64,000 bases of DNA from Streptomyces sp. NBC_01275 (GCF_026340655.1 NZ_JAPEOZ010000001.1:5146001-5210000), one strand, 5' to 3'; shown: positions 42,371 to 51,532, numbered from the stretch's first letter. Program-made: numbers and translations. Notes: generated by a model not told the origin, from the sequence alone.

Positions 42371-42664
42371 TCAGCAGAGAGCCCGGTACTCGTCCGAAGG
42401 CTCCACCAGCTCCGGACGCTCCACCGGGTACCGCTCCCCGTGCAGCGCGCACATCGCCCAGTGCCACGCCTCGTCGTGGAAGACGAGCCCGCGGTACGGT
42501 GCCTCGCTCGGCTCGTACGGGTACCACGCCAGGGCCGCCGCCCAGGACTCCGCGAGGGGCATCCGCCCGTACCGCCGCATGACCCACGCGTAGCAGCGCC
42601 GCTCGTTCTGCAGATACGAGCAGTACTCGGCCTCGCTCCACTCGGTCCACTCACTCCCCGCCAT
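42371..42664 (-). CDS. Small hypothetical protein rich in Trp, Tyr and Glu
   Basis: The 97-residue acidic protein is unusually rich in aromatic residues (WTEWSEAEYCSYLQNERRCY, AWVMRRYGRMPLAESWAAAL, AWYPYEPSE, HDEAWHWAM). It has no signal peptide or membrane helix. It begins at ATG 42664 and ends ten bases from the convergent response regulator gene. Codon bias at third positions is typical of a real gene. No known domain was recognised and no function is proposed. Confidence 0.65.
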   Translation of the reverse strand: MAGSEWTEWSEAEYCSYLQNERRCYAWVMRRYGRMPLAESWAAALAWYPYEPSEAPYRGLVFHDEAWHWAMCALHGERYPVERPELVEPSDEYRALC

Positions 42665-42787
42665 ATGCCGACCCTAGCCACGGGGGCGCGGTGCTGGCCG
42701 CCCGGCGGAAACCGGAGGCTTTCCCGCAACGTCCCTGTCTCTGATCGGATCCGGTTCGCGCCGGGCCGGGACAGGGAGGGGCAGGGT

Positions 42788-43342
42788 ATGAACCCAGGTC
42801 AGCAGACGGAGTTCCACGCCTCGTGCGGGCATTTGATCGCGGCTCCGGCCGACCGCGCCGGACAGGAGGTTCGATGTCCCCACTGCCACCAGGTGGTCCG
42901 GGTCCCGTCGCCGGACGTCCCGTACGCCACGCCCGTCCCGGTACCGGCCGGTGCGGTGGAGCCGGTTCTCCTGACCGCTCTCTACGTGATCGCGCTGATC
43001 GGCGGCCTCATGGGGGCCGTGCTCATCTACTTCGTCATGTTCGACGACTTCTCGGAAACCGAGCTGGTCACGATCACGCCGCTGTGGTTCTTCCCGATCG
43101 TCTTCGGCCTGTATGGCTTCAGCTCGCAGCGACTGCTCCGAGGTATCGCCGCGGGCCGCGGGGGCACCCTCGCCGAGGCCGCCCGCCTGTCGATCGACCT
43201 CGGCGGTCGCTGGGCCGCCCTGACCCTCTTCCCGTTCCTGGTCCTGAAGTGGCGCAGCTCGCTGCTGGTGTCGCTGGCGGCGGCACTCTTCTGGGCGGTT
43301 CTGCTGTGGCTGTTCTTCGCGGTGGTGTTCCCGACGCTCTGA
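42788..43342 (+). CDS. Zinc-ribbon membrane protein of unknown function
   Basis: The 184-residue protein starts with a probable zinc ribbon (ASCGHLIAAP, then VRCPHCHQVVRVP) followed by a Pro/Val-rich linker and four to five hydrophobic helices (LLTALYVIALIGGLMGAVLI, ITPLWFFPIVFGLYGF, WAALTLFPFLVLKWRSSLLV, LFWAVLLWLFFAVVFPTL). ATG 42788 has GGGAGGGGCAGGG upstream; the open frame before it has no similarity to known proteins. The function is unknown. It stands alone between a hypothetical gene and a DUF397 remnant. Confidence 0.72.
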   Translation: MNPGQQTEFHASCGHLIAAPADRAGQEVRCPHCHQVVRVPSPDVPYATPVPVPAGAVEPVLLTALYVIALIGGLMGAVLIYFVMFDDFSETELVTITPLWFFPIVFGLYGFSSQRLLRGIAAGRGGTLAEAARLSIDLGGRWAALTLFPFLVLKWRSSLLVSLAAALFWAVLLWLFFAVVFPTL

Positions 43343-43347
43343 GGGGA

Positions 43348-43554
43348 CTATCCCTGCGGGGAGTGCCCGAACTGCCTGAGGAACGAGGTCCAGCTCTCGC
43401 GGGAGACGGTGAGTAGAGGGGAGCCGAGCGGTTGTTTGCTGTCGCGGACGGCTCGGCCGTGGGGTGCCGTGTCGGCGACCTCTACGCAGTTGCTCTGCGT
43501 CCCGGGATAGGACGACCGCCGATCGTAGTAGGTCGAACGCAGTGGCGTAAGCGG
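43348..43554 (-). pseudogene. DUF397 protein, start missing or degenerate
   Basis: Reading the minus strand back from a TAG stop at 43348 gives 68 sense codons with a clear DUF397 signature: YYDRRSSYPGTQSNCVEVAD, then GRAVRDSKQPLGSPLLTVSR and ESWTSFLRQF. The frame is blocked by a TAA at 43555-43557 and contains no ATG or GTG, only CTG 43542 near the start. DUF397 proteins normally follow an XRE-type regulator gene, and none is present here. The remnant is therefore best read as a decayed gene, or one with an unusual start. A 15-bp tandem repeat sits just upstream of it at 43591-43620. Confidence 0.7.
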
Positions 43555-43590
43555 TTAGATCCTCGGGCCTCCAGGATCGAGGTACCCCTC

Positions 43591-43620
43591 AGGTTCCGCA
43601 GCACGAGGTTCCGCAGCACG
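43591..43620. repeat. 15-bp tandem repeat, two exact copies
   Basis: AGGTTCCGCAGCACG occurs at 43591-43605 and 43606-43620, immediately upstream (minus strand) of the DUF397 remnant. Confidence 0.85.
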
Positions 43621-43761
43621 CGGATAGTACGTGACACAAACCACTAGGGCGGCGGCCGACGGTCCCCGCTGTGCTTGCTGTGGCGGCGGGCGCGCGGAAC
43701 TGATCGCCATTCCCCGAGACCCCCCTGGTCAGCACCCCGCCCCACCGGTTAGCGTCCGTCC

Positions 43762-45015
43762 ATGGCAGCTCCTGACGACCGCGACCGAGATCACGACCGC
43801 GCCCACGGCCTCGACCTCCGCTTCGACCCCTGGGACCCCGCCTTCCTGGCCGACCCCTACCCCGCCTACGCCGAGCTGCGGGAGCGGGGGCGGGTCACGT
43901 ACTACGAGCCGACCGATCAGTGGCTGGTGTCGCGGCACGCGGACGTGTCGGCGTTGTTGCGGGAGCGGCGGCTGGGGCGGACGTATCAGCATCGGTTCAC
44001 GCATGAGGAGTTCGGGCGGACGGCGCCCCCGGCCGAGCACGAGCCGTTTCACACGCTCAACGATCACGGGATGCTCGACCTCGAGCCGCCGGACCACACC
44101 CGGATCAGACGGCTTGTGTCGAAGGCGTTCACCCCGCGCACGGTCGAGCAGCTGAAGCCGTACGTGCGCAAGCTCGCCGGGGAGTTGGTGGACCGGTTGG
44201 CGCAGGAGGGCGGGGGCGATCTGCTGACCGATGTCGCCGAGCCGCTGCCCGTCGCCGTGATCGCCGAGATGCTCGGCATTCCGGAGTCGGATCGGGCCCC
44301 GCTGCGGCCCTGGTCGGCGGACATCTGCGGGATGTACGAGCTGAGCCCGTCGCAGGAGACGGCGGCGAAGGCGGTGCGGGCCTCCGTCGAGTTCTCCGAG
44401 TATCTGCTGGAGTTGATCGCCGAGCGGCGCAAGGAGCCGGGCGAGGATCTCATCTCCGGGCTCATCGCCGCGCACGACGAAGGCGACCGGCTCACCGAGC
44501 AGGAGATGATCTCCACCGCCGTGCTGCTGCTCAACGCGGGGCACGAAGCCACCGTGAACGCCACCGTCAACGGGTGGTGGGCGCTGTTCCGCAACCCCGA
44601 CCAGCTGGCCGCGCTCCGCGCCGACCACTCGCTCGTCCCCTCCGCCGTCGAGGAGTTGATGCGCTACGACACTCCGCTCCAGCTCTTCGAACGGTGGGTG
44701 CTCGACGACATCGAGATCGACGGGACCGTCGTGCCCCGCGGGGCCGAGATCGCCATGCTCTTCGGGTCGGCGAACCACGACCCCGCCGTCTTCGCCGACC
44801 CCGACCGACTCGACCTCGGCCGCGCCGACAATCCGCACATCTCCTTCAGCGCGGGCATCCACTACTGCATCGGCGCGCCCTTGGCGCGGATCGAGCTGGC
44901 CGCCTCCATGGCCGCACTGCTGGAGAAGGCCCCGACCCTCGCCCTCGCCGCCGAGCCCCGGCGCAAGCCGAACTTCGTGATCCGGGGGCTGGAGGGGCTC
45001 AGCGTCGTGCTCTGA
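43762..45015 (+). CDS. Cytochrome P450
   Basis: The 417-residue soluble bacterial P450 has the haem-binding motif FSAGIHYCIGAPLAR with the cysteine ligand, the ExxR motif in VEELMRYDTP, and an I-helix LLLNAGHEATVNATV. In the I-helix AGHEAT replaces the commoner AG-x-[DE]-T, keeping the acid-alcohol pair as Glu then Thr with an inserted Ala. DLEPPDHTRIRRLVSKAFTP is the typical C-helix region with HxxxR. It hydroxylates an unknown substrate using a ferredoxin partner, which is not encoded nearby. No biosynthetic cluster surrounds it, so it looks like a housekeeping or orphan P450. Confidence 0.93.
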   Translation: MAAPDDRDRDHDRAHGLDLRFDPWDPAFLADPYPAYAELRERGRVTYYEPTDQWLVSRHADVSALLRERRLGRTYQHRFTHEEFGRTAPPAEHEPFHTLNDHGMLDLEPPDHTRIRRLVSKAFTPRTVEQLKPYVRKLAGELVDRLAQEGGGDLLTDVAEPLPVAVIAEMLGIPESDRAPLRPWSADICGMYELSPSQETAAKAVRASVEFSEYLLELIAERRKEPGEDLISGLIAAHDEGDRLTEQEMISTAVLLLNAGHEATVNATVNGWWALFRNPDQLAALRADHSLVPSAVEELMRYDTPLQLFERWVLDDIEIDGTVVPRGAEIAMLFGSANHDPAVFADPDRLDLGRADNPHISFSAGIHYCIGAPLARIELAASMAALLEKAPTLALAAEPRRKPNFVIRGLEGLSVVL

Positions 45016-45017
45016 CG

Positions 45018-45242
45018 TCAGCGTCGTGCTCTGATCCGGCTGACCAGGGCCCACAGCGCGGCGCCCAACGCCATCCCGCCCAGCAGCGCCAGCGGCAGTT
45101 CCGCGTAGAGGACCTTCCAGTCGGGGGCCGCCTCGAAGCGCCAGAGGCGGGCGCGGACGTCGACGGCCCAGAGCGCGAGTCCCGCGCCCGCGCCGAGGGC
45201 CATGGTCAGACATCCTGCGGCGGCCTGCGTACGTTGTCCCAT
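45018..45242 (-). CDS. Small two-helix membrane protein
   Basis: The 74-residue protein (from MGQRTQAAAGCLTMALGAGA) has two hydrophobic helices separated by a short polar segment (RARLWRFEAAPDWKVLYAEL) and a basic C-terminus (SRIRARR). In-frame ATG codons at 45284 and 45305 would extend it through repetitive sequence, so ATG 45242 is preferred, but no start has a clear Shine-Dalgarno. It converges on the P450 gene, two bases apart. A domain of unknown function in small actinobacterial membrane proteins is likely; no role can be given. Confidence 0.55.
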   Translation of the reverse strand: MGQRTQAAAGCLTMALGAGAGLALWAVDVRARLWRFEAAPDWKVLYAELPLALLGGMALGAALWALVSRIRARR

Positions 45243-45280
45243 GCCCGGGACGGACGTGCGCCGACCGCCGCCGGGTTCCC

Positions 45281-45318
45281 CCATGTGGGTTACATCCCTG
45301 TACATCCATGTGGGTTAC
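45281..45318. repeat. 13-bp direct repeat near the small membrane protein gene
   Basis: CCATGTGGGTTAC occurs at 45281-45293 and 45306-45318, followed by a run of GTCGCGTCACGTCGCATCAC-type short repeats up to about 45355. It lies between the small membrane protein and the ABC permease gene, both on the minus strand. Confidence 0.6.
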
Positions 45319-45337
45319 GACGTCGCGTCACGTCGCA

Positions 45338-46918
45338 TCACGTCACATCGCGTCGGCGCAGCCCTGCCAGACCCACTCCCACCAGCACCCCCGCCACCCC
45401 CACCAGTACCAGCACCGGCGGCCAGTCCATCTCCCCGCCCGGCAGCTTCGGCAGGTGGGCGAAGGGGGAGAGGTCCAGCACCGCCTGTGGGGCGTCCAGC
45501 GCCGGGCCGATCCAGCCCAGCAGCAGGATCGCGCCCGCCGCGCCCCACGCAGTCGGCGCCACTCGCGGAGCGACCCCGTACAGCAGGACCGCCAGCCCGC
45601 CCACGGCCCACACCGCCGGAAGCTGCACCAGGCACGCGGCGAGGATCGAGCCGGTCTCCTTGCCGTAGCCCACCGCGAAGCCCAGGCCCGCCAGCAGCAT
45701 GATCAGGGCCGCGCCGCCGAAGGCGACGAGCAGGTGGCCCGTGGCCCAGCGCAGTCGGCCCACCGCGTTCGCCAGGATCGGTTCCGCCCGGCCCGAGGTC
45801 TCCTCGCCGTGCAGCCGCAGCACCGATCCGACCGCGTACAGCGTCGCGATCAGGCCCAGCATGCCGACCATGGCGGCCAGGAACGCGTCCGTCAGGCCCG
45901 TGTGTCCGCCCATCCGCTCGAAGATCTCGCGGGCCTTGTCGTTGTCGGCGACGAGGTCGGCCGCGCCGTCCGTCAGCCCGCCGTAGACGACTCCGGCGAG
46001 GAGGAAGCCGACGCTCCAGCCGAGCAGGCCGCCGCGTTGCAGCCGCCAGGCCAGTGCGGCCGCCGACCCCAGCCGCCCCGCCGCCGGGCCCGGCCGGGTC
46101 GGCAGGAAGCTCATGCCCAGGTCCCGGCGGCCGGCCAGCCCGTACGCCACCGCCGCCTGCACCCCGACCGCCCCGGTGAACAGCCCGAGCACCCACCACC
46201 GTTCGCCCGCGAACGCCCGCAGGTTCTCCAGCCAGCCCAGCGGAGACAGCCAGGTCAGCGGCGACGACTCCCCGGCTCTCGCCGAGTCGCCCGCCGCGCG
46301 CAGTACGAACGCCGCGCCCAGCACCGCCGCCGTCAGCCCCCGGGCCAGCCGCGCGCTCTCCGTGAGCTGAGCGACGATCGCCGCCATGGTGGCGAACAGC
46401 ATGCCCACCCCGGCCAGCCCCAGACCGAGGGCCAGCGCGCCCGCCGCTCCCTGGCCGGCCAGGCCCGCCGTCACCAGCAGCGCCAGCACGGCGTTCGCGA
46501 CCCCCGCCGCCAGCAGCGCCGCCGTCAGCGAGGCCCGCCGGCCCACCGCACCGGACGCGATCAACTCCTGACGCCCGCTCTCCTCCTCGTCCCGGGTGTG
46601 CCGTACGACGATCAGCAGGCTGGTCACCGCCGCGAGCGCACCGGCGTACACGCCGACCCGCCAGGCGGTGAGCGCGCCGAGGGAGTCGTCGAAGACGGGG
46701 CCGATCAGCGCGCGGAAGGAGGCGTTGGCGTTCATCTGGTCGAGCAGGTGGGCGCGGTCGGCGGGGGTGTCGTACAGGCCCTCGAGGGTGTTCGGCATGG
46801 AGAGGACCATCAGGGTGTTCACGGCCACCCAGACGGGGATCTGCACCCGGTCGCGGCGGAGCGCGAAGCGCAACAGGACGCCGGTGCCGGTCAGTTGGCG
46901 CTGCGCGAGGGTGCTCAC
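45338..46918 (-). CDS. ABC-2 type exporter permease
   Basis: The 526-residue protein has roughly twelve membrane helices in two similar halves (for example [20 protein letters not shown] and [20 protein letters not shown]), a layout typical of actinobacterial antibiotic or polyketide exporter permeases. Each half has a [12 protein letters not shown] or [18 protein letters not shown] amphipathic stretch after the second helix. GTG 46918 overlaps the ATPase stop as GTGA, so the permease is translated with its ATPase. The start of the gene has weak GGCGAAG spacing, as expected for coupling. The substrate is unknown; a drug or peptide efflux role is inferred. Confidence 0.88.
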   Translation of the reverse strand: MSTLAQRQLTGTGVLLRFALRRDRVQIPVWVAVNTLMVLSMPNTLEGLYDTPADRAHLLDQMNANASFRALIGPVFDDSLGALTAWRVGVYAGALAAVTSLLIVVRHTRDEEESGRQELIASGAVGRRASLTAALLAAGVANAVLALLVTAGLAGQGAAGALALGLGLAGVGMLFATMAAIVAQLTESARLARGLTAAVLGAAFVLRAAGDSARAGESSPLTWLSPLGWLENLRAFAGERWWVLGLFTGAVGVQAAVAYGLAGRRDLGMSFLPTRPGPAAGRLGSAAALAWRLQRGGLLGWSVGFLLAGVVYGGLTDGAADLVADNDKAREIFERMGGHTGLTDAFLAAMVGMLGLIATLYAVGSVLRLHGEETSGRAEPILANAVGRLRWATGHLLVAFGGAALIMLLAGLGFAVGYGKETGSILAACLVQLPAVWAVGGLAVLLYGVAPRVAPTAWGAAGAILLLGWIGPALDAPQAVLDLSPFAHLPKLPGGEMDWPPVLVLVGVAGVLVGVGLAGLRRRDVT

Positions 46919-47847
46919 TTCGCCACCTCGCCAAGGGCTTCCCTGCCGAGGACTTCCTCGCCGAGGTCTTCCTGGTAGTGCCGAAGGAACAGCTCTTCCA
47001 GCGTCGGCGGCGTCGACGTCAGCGACCGTACGCCCGAGTCCGTCAACGACCGCAGTACGGCGTCGAGTTTGTCCGTGTCGACCTGGAGCCGGACGCGCCG
47101 GCCCTGTACGTCGAGATCGTGGACGCCGGGGAGGTGCGCCAACCCGTCGGGAGGAGCGGCGAGTTCGGCCGTCACGCTGGTCCGGGTCAGATGGCGCAGG
47201 TCGGCCAGCGAGCCCGTCTCCACCGTGCGGCCCCTGCGGATGATGCTGACCCGGTCGCACAACTCCTCGACCTCGCTGAGGATGTGGGAGGAGAGGAGGA
47301 TCGTCCGGCCCCGCTCCCGCGCCTCCTGCACGCAGCGCTGGAAGACCTCCTCCATCAGCGGGTCCAGGCCCGAGGTCGGCTCGTCCAGGATCAGCAGGTC
47401 GACGTCCGAGGCGAACGCGGCGACCAGGGCGACCTTCTGCCGGTTGCCCTTGGAGTACGTCCGGCCCTTCTTGGCGGGGTCCAGTTCGAAGCGGTCGATC
47501 AGCTCGGCGCGGCGGGCCGGGTCCAGTCCGCCGCGCAGCCGGCCGTAGAGGTCGATGACCTCGCCGCCGGAGAGGTTGCGCCACAGGGTCACGTCGCCGG
47601 GGACGTACGCGATGCGGCGGTGTGTCTCGACCGCGTCCGTCCAGGGGTCGCGGCCCAGGATCCGGGCGGCACCCGCGTCGGCGCGCAGCAGGCCGAGCAG
47701 GACGCGTACGGCGGTGGACTTGCCGGCGCCGTTGGGGCCGAGGAAGCCGTGCACCTCGCCGGAGGCGACCTCCAGGTCGAGGCCGTCGAGCGCGTGCGTG
47801 CGGCCGAAGGACTTGTGGAGTCCGGACACCGTGATGGCCTTCGTCAT
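46915..47847 (-). CDS. ABC exporter ATP-binding protein
   Basis: The 310-residue ATPase has Walker [18 protein letters not shown], Walker [18 protein letters not shown] and the switch histidine in [17 protein letters not shown]. The ABC signature is YSKGNRQKV instead of the usual LSGGQ, a variant common in ABC-2 drug exporter subunits of the DrrA/ABCA type. A C-terminal regulatory region of about 90 residues follows. It forms an operon with the permease and diverges from a GbsR/MarR-type regulator gene 73 bases away, which probably controls it. Confidence 0.92.
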   Translation of the reverse strand: MTKAITVSGLHKSFGRTHALDGLDLEVASGEVHGFLGPNGAGKSTAVRVLLGLLRADAGAARILGRDPWTDAVETHRRIAYVPGDVTLWRNLSGGEVIDLYGRLRGGLDPARRAELIDRFELDPAKKGRTYSKGNRQKVALVAAFASDVDLLILDEPTSGLDPLMEEVFQRCVQEARERGRTILLSSHILSEVEELCDRVSIIRRGRTVETGSLADLRHLTRTSVTAELAAPPDGLAHLPGVHDLDVQGRRVRLQVDTDKLDAVLRSLTDSGVRSLTSTPPTLEELFLRHYQEDLGEEVLGREALGEVAK

Positions 47848-47862
47848 GCTTCCGAACGTACG

Positions 47863-47875
47863 CTTCTTTCAGAAG
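47863..47875. promoter_or_regulatory. Short inverted repeat between exporter and regulator genes
   Basis: CTTCT-TTC-AGAAG is a 5-bp perfect inverted repeat in the 73-bp divergent gap, followed by direct GAAGTT repeats (47872-47886). An operator for the adjacent GbsR/MarR-type regulator is a reasonable guess. Confidence 0.4.
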
Positions 47876-47920
47876 TTTGTGAAGTTAAGGAAGAGTATGA
47901 AGCCCGGGTTAAAGTGAGGG

Positions 47921-48415
47921 ATGACCGAATCAACGGAGGCGGGGCGGGACGCCGAGGCCGTGTCCCGGTTCGTCGAGGCCTTCGCCGCGCAGCTCGTCGA
48001 GGCCGGGATGCAGCGCATGCCCGCCCGGGTCTTCGCCGCGCTCCTCTCCTCCGACGAGGGCTCGATGACCTCCGCCGAGCTGGGCGAGCAGCTGCGGATC
48101 AGTCCCGCCGGCGTCTCCGGCGCGGTGCGCTACCTGGCCCAGACGCACATGGTCGCGCGCGAGCGGGAGCCCGGCTCGCGCCGGGAGCGCTACCGGGTGC
48201 ACGGCGACCAGTGGTACGAGGCCCTGACCAACCGCGAGGCCGTCCTCAAGCGGTGGGAGGGCGCCCTGCGCGAGGGCGTCGCCAGCCTCGGAGCGGACAC
48301 CCCGGCAGGACGCCGGATGGCCGAGACGCTCGCCTTCTTCGAGTTCGTCGAAGGCGAGGTCTCGGCCATGATGGAGCGGTGGCGGGCGCACCGGGAGAAG
48401 ACCTTCGGGGACTGA
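47921..48415 (+). CDS. GbsR/MarR family transcriptional regulator
   Basis: The 164-residue protein has a winged helix at about 25-100 (RFVEAFAAQLVEAGMQRMPA, RVFAALLSSDEGSMTSAELG, EQLRISPAGVSGAVRYLAQT, REREPGSRRERYRVHGDQW) flanked by dimerisation helices (EALREGVASLGADTPAGRRM, MMERWRAHREKTFGD). The MPARVFAALL-x(n)-SAGVSGAVRYL pattern is typical of GbsR-like repressors of ABC exporters. It is divergent from the exporter operon and is the obvious candidate regulator of it and of itself. Confidence 0.88.
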   Translation: MTESTEAGRDAEAVSRFVEAFAAQLVEAGMQRMPARVFAALLSSDEGSMTSAELGEQLRISPAGVSGAVRYLAQTHMVAREREPGSRRERYRVHGDQWYEALTNREAVLKRWEGALREGVASLGADTPAGRRMAETLAFFEFVEGEVSAMMERWRAHREKTFGD

Positions 48416-48445
48416 GACCCCCTGCCCCCGTACAGCCGGCGGCCG

Positions 48446-49954
48446 TTACCGCTCCTTCGTCTCCTCCAGCACCGTCCGCCCCAGCAGCAGATAGCGGGAC
48501 GGGTCGCGTCGCTTGAGGTACTGGGCGTAGCCGATGCCGCCGGCCGCGATCAGTACGACGATCCACGGCGTCGCCTTCAGCACCAGCGACCCCGACTCCG
48601 GTCCCGCCGCCGCGCCCATGTTGGACACCAGCAGCGCCACCACCGCGAGCATCGCGACGCCGCCGAGCAGCGGGGCGGCGAAGGTGCGGAACCAGTGCCG
48701 GCTCTCGGGGTGGTGCGAGCGGAAGTACACCAGCACCGCGAACGAGCACACCGCCTGCACCACGAGGATCGCCATGGTGCCGAGGATCGCGAGCAGGACG
48801 TACGTACCGGTGTAGGGGTCCTTGCCCGCGGCCCAGAACGCGCCGATCAGGACGGCGGACACGACCGTCTGGACGAGACCCGCGATGTGCGGGGAGCCGT
48901 GCCGGGCGTGGGTGCGGCCGACGGTGTTCTTCAGGGACGGCAGGGCGCCCTCGCGGCCCAGTGCGTACATGTAGCGGGCGGCGCAGTTGTGGAAGGCCAT
49001 GCCGCAGGCCAGCGAGCCGGTGATCATCAGCCACTGCATGACGTCGACCGCCCAGTGGCCGACGTACTGCTCGGTGGGGCCGAAGAAGAGGCCGAGCGGG
49101 TTGTCGGTGGCGACCTTCACGGCCGAGGACTCGCCGGTGCCCGTGATGGCCATCCAGGAGACGAAGACGTAGAAGACGCCGACGCCCAGGACGGAGATCA
49201 TCGTCGCCTTGGGGATGATCTTCTTGGGGTTGCGGGACTCCTCGCCGTACATCGCCGTCGACTCGAAGCCGACCCACGACCAGAAGGCGAAGAAGAGGCC
49301 GAGGCCGGCGCTGGTGCCCTTGAAGGCGTTGACCGGGTTGACCGGGTCGATGCTGAAGCCGTCCGGGCCGCCCCCGTGGAAGGCGACCGAGATCGCCATC
49401 GCCGCCAGGATCGTCACCTCGGTCGCCAACAGGACGACCAGCAGCTTCTCGGCGACGGAGATGCCGAACCAGGTGCCCGTCGCGTTGACGGCGAGCATCA
49501 GGATCGCGAACGCCCACCACGGGACGTCAAGTCCCGTCTGGTCGTTGAGAGTCGTCGTCGCGAAGGTCGAGAAGATGCCGATCAGCGCCGGCTCGAACAC
49601 GACGTAGGCGAAGGTCGCCAGGAGGCCCGACGCGAGGCCGACGGTGCGGCCGAGGCCGTAGGAGATGAAGCCGTAGAAGGCGCCCGTCGAGGTGATGTGC
49701 TTGGCCATCGAGGTGAAGCCGACGGAAAAGATTGCCAGGACGACCATTGCGACGAGGTAGCTCGCGGGGGCGCCGATGCCATTGCCCGACGACACCATGA
49801 AGGGCACGTTGCCCGTCATCGCGGTGATCGGCGCGGCCGTCGCGATGGCCATGAAGACCACCCCGAGCAGGCCCACGGCGTTGGGCTTCAGCCGGTGAAC
49901 GACGCCTTCCTCGTCCGTCTTCGCCGCCGGGGCGACTGACTCGTCCACTGCCAT
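48446..49954 (-). CDS. APC-family amino acid/ethanolamine permease
   Basis: The 502-residue protein has 12 predicted membrane helices of the APC superfamily: LKPNAVGLLGVVFMAIATAA, PITAMTGNVPFMVSSGNGIG, SVGFTSMAKHITSTGAFYGF, FFAFWSWVGFESTAMYGEES with RNPKKIIPKAT, and AFHNCAARYMYALGREGALP. It diverges from eutBC, so uptake of ethanolamine is the likely role; transport of an amino acid is the alternative. ATG 49954 is preferred over upstream in-frame starts because GGAGAGGGG lies about eight bases before it. Confidence 0.87.
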   Translation of the reverse strand: MAVDESVAPAAKTDEEGVVHRLKPNAVGLLGVVFMAIATAAPITAMTGNVPFMVSSGNGIGAPASYLVAMVVLAIFSVGFTSMAKHITSTGAFYGFISYGLGRTVGLASGLLATFAYVVFEPALIGIFSTFATTTLNDQTGLDVPWWAFAILMLAVNATGTWFGISVAEKLLVVLLATEVTILAAMAISVAFHGGGPDGFSIDPVNPVNAFKGTSAGLGLFFAFWSWVGFESTAMYGEESRNPKKIIPKATMISVLGVGVFYVFVSWMAITGTGESSAVKVATDNPLGLFFGPTEQYVGHWAVDVMQWLMITGSLACGMAFHNCAARYMYALGREGALPSLKNTVGRTHARHGSPHIAGLVQTVVSAVLIGAFWAAGKDPYTGTYVLLAILGTMAILVVQAVCSFAVLVYFRSHHPESRHWFRTFAAPLLGGVAMLAVVALLVSNMGAAAGPESGSLVLKATPWIVVLIAAGGIGYAQYLKRRDPSRYLLLGRTVLEETKER

Positions 49955-49983
49955 CGGGGTGGCCCCTCTCCTGGTCGTCCGCT

Positions 49984-50003
49984 GGTGCACTCGCTCGTGC
50001 ACT
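49984..50003. promoter_or_regulatory. Paired GTGCAC sites in the eut divergent region
   Basis: GGTGCACTCGCTCGTGCACT contains two palindromic GTGCAC hexamers separated by six bases (49985-49990 and 49997-50002). It lies 30 bases upstream of the permease ATG and about 135 bases from eutB. It may be an operator for one or both genes. Confidence 0.3.
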
Positions 50004-50137
50004 GGACCGGAACTCTGTAGCCCGAATGAGTCGGCCAAGGGTGTCGGGGCGTTAAATGTTTGTCAACCAGACCTTTAGAAATCTCCCTTGGCCCTGGCGA
50101 AATCTGGCGGCAACACGTGCCTCGTACGGTCGCGGAC

Positions 50138-51532
50138 ATGAGCCCCTACACCTCCACCCTCGGTGGCGAGCGGCACCGCTTCGACTCCCTCGCCCGCCTG
50201 CTCGCCGCCGCGAGCCCCGAACGCTCCGGCGACCGGCTGGCCGGCCTCGCCGCCCGTTCGGCACAGGAGCGGGTCGCGGCGCGCTGGGCGCTGGCGGAGG
50301 TGCCCCTCACCGACTTCCTCACCCAGCCCCTGATCCCCTACGAGGACGACGACGTCACCCGGCTCATCCTCGACACCCACGACGCGGCCGCCTTCGCACC
50401 GGTCGCCGCCCTGACCGTCGGGGAACTGCGGGAGTGGCTGCTGTCGGAGGCGGCGGACGCGGTGACCCTGGCCGCTCTCGCCCCCGGGCTGACCCCGGAG
50501 ATGGTCGCGGCCGTCTCCAAGCTCATGGGCAACGCCGACCTGGTCGCCGTGGCGCGCAAGGTACGGGTCGTGACCGCCTTCCGGTCCACGATCGGCCTGC
50601 CCGGCCGGCTCGCCACCCGCCTCCAGCCCAACCACCCCACCGACGACCCGGCGGGCGTGGCGGCCGCACTGCTGGACGGCCTGCTGCTGGGCTCCGGCGA
50701 CGCCGTGATCGGCATCAACCCGGCCACCGACAGCCCCAAGGCCGTACGGGACCTGCTGGAACTGCTCGACGGGGTGATCGAGCGGTATGCCATCCCCACC
50801 CAGTCCTGCGTGCTGTGCCATGTCACGACGAGCGTCGACCTCATGGAGCGCGGCGCGCCCGTCGACCTCGTCTTCCAGTCCATCGCGGGCACCCAGGCCG
50901 CGAACGCCTCCTTCGGCGTGACGCTCGGCCTGCTCGACGAGGCGCACGAGGCGGCGCGGGGGCTGGGGCGCGGCACGGTCGGGAACGACGTCATGTACTT
51001 CGAGACCGGGCAGGGCAGCGCCCTCTCCGCCGACGCGCACCACGGCGTCGACCAGCAGACGGTCGAGGCACGGGCGTACGCGGTGGCACGCCGCTACGAC
51101 CCCCTGCTGGTCAACACGGTCGTCGGCTTCATCGGCCCGGAGTACCTCTACGACGGCCGGCAGATCCTGCGCGCCGCCCTCGAGGACCACTTCTGCGGCA
51201 AGCTGCTCGGCCTGCCCATGGGCCTGGACATCTGCTACACCAACCACGCCGACGCCGATGACGACGACATCGCCACCATGCTCACGATGCTCGGTGTGGC
51301 CGGGGCGTCCTTCGTCATCTGCACCCCGGGCGGCGACGACATCATGCTCAACTACCAGTCGGCCTCGTACCACGACGCGCTCTATCTGCGGGAGGTGCTG
51401 GGGCTGCGACCGGCGCCGGAGTTCGAGGCGTGGCTGGGGTCGATCGGGCTGCTGGACGAACGGGGCGGGATCCGCGAGGTGTCCGGAACCACCCATCCAC
51501 TGACGGCGATCGGACGGGAGTTGGCGGCATGA
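50138..51532 (+). CDS. eutB: Ethanolamine ammonia-lyase large subunit
   Basis: EutB is the catalytic subunit of the adenosylcobalamin-dependent enzyme that converts ethanolamine to acetaldehyde and ammonia. The 464-residue TIM-barrel protein shows LTVGELREWLLSEAADAVTL, ATRLQPNHPTDDP, GDAVIGINPATDSPKAVRDL, QSCVLCHVTTSVDLMERGAP, DLVFQSIAGTQAANASFGV, NDVMYFETGQGSALSADAHH, VNTVVGFIGPEYLYDGRQIL and GLPMGLDICYTNHADADDDD. ATG 50138 has no Shine-Dalgarno and may be leaderless. It is coupled to eutC by ATGA. No reactivase gene or microcompartment shell genes are seen in the window. Confidence 0.95.
   Translation: MSPYTSTLGGERHRFDSLARLLAAASPERSGDRLAGLAARSAQERVAARWALAEVPLTDFLTQPLIPYEDDDVTRLILDTHDAAAFAPVAALTVGELREWLLSEAADAVTLAALAPGLTPEMVAAVSKLMGNADLVAVARKVRVVTAFRSTIGLPGRLATRLQPNHPTDDPAGVAAALLDGLLLGSGDAVIGINPATDSPKAVRDLLELLDGVIERYAIPTQSCVLCHVTTSVDLMERGAPVDLVFQSIAGTQAANASFGVTLGLLDEAHEAARGLGRGTVGNDVMYFETGQGSALSADAHHGVDQQTVEARAYAVARRYDPLLVNTVVGFIGPEYLYDGRQILRAALEDHFCGKLLGLPMGLDICYTNHADADDDDIATMLTMLGVAGASFVICTPGGDDIMLNYQSASYHDALYLREVLGLRPAPEFEAWLGSIGLLDERGGIREVSGTTHPLTAIGRELAA

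Larger units (their letters stand above)
43343..43761. other. 419-bp region between zinc-ribbon and P450 genes
   Basis: The region holds the minus-strand DUF397 remnant (43348-43554), a 15-bp tandem repeat (43591-43620) and the presumed promoter of the P450 gene. The plus-strand reading frames over it have no similarity to known proteins. Confidence 0.65.

Noticed and set aside
43432..43647. 71-codon plus-strand open frame before the P450 gene
   Set aside because: It lies over a DUF397 coding sequence on the opposite strand and has no similarity or convincing ribosome-binding site.
43762..45015. P450 as part of a secondary-metabolite cluster
   Set aside because: No scaffold-building or tailoring genes surround it; neighbours are small unknown proteins and an ABC exporter that has its own regulator.
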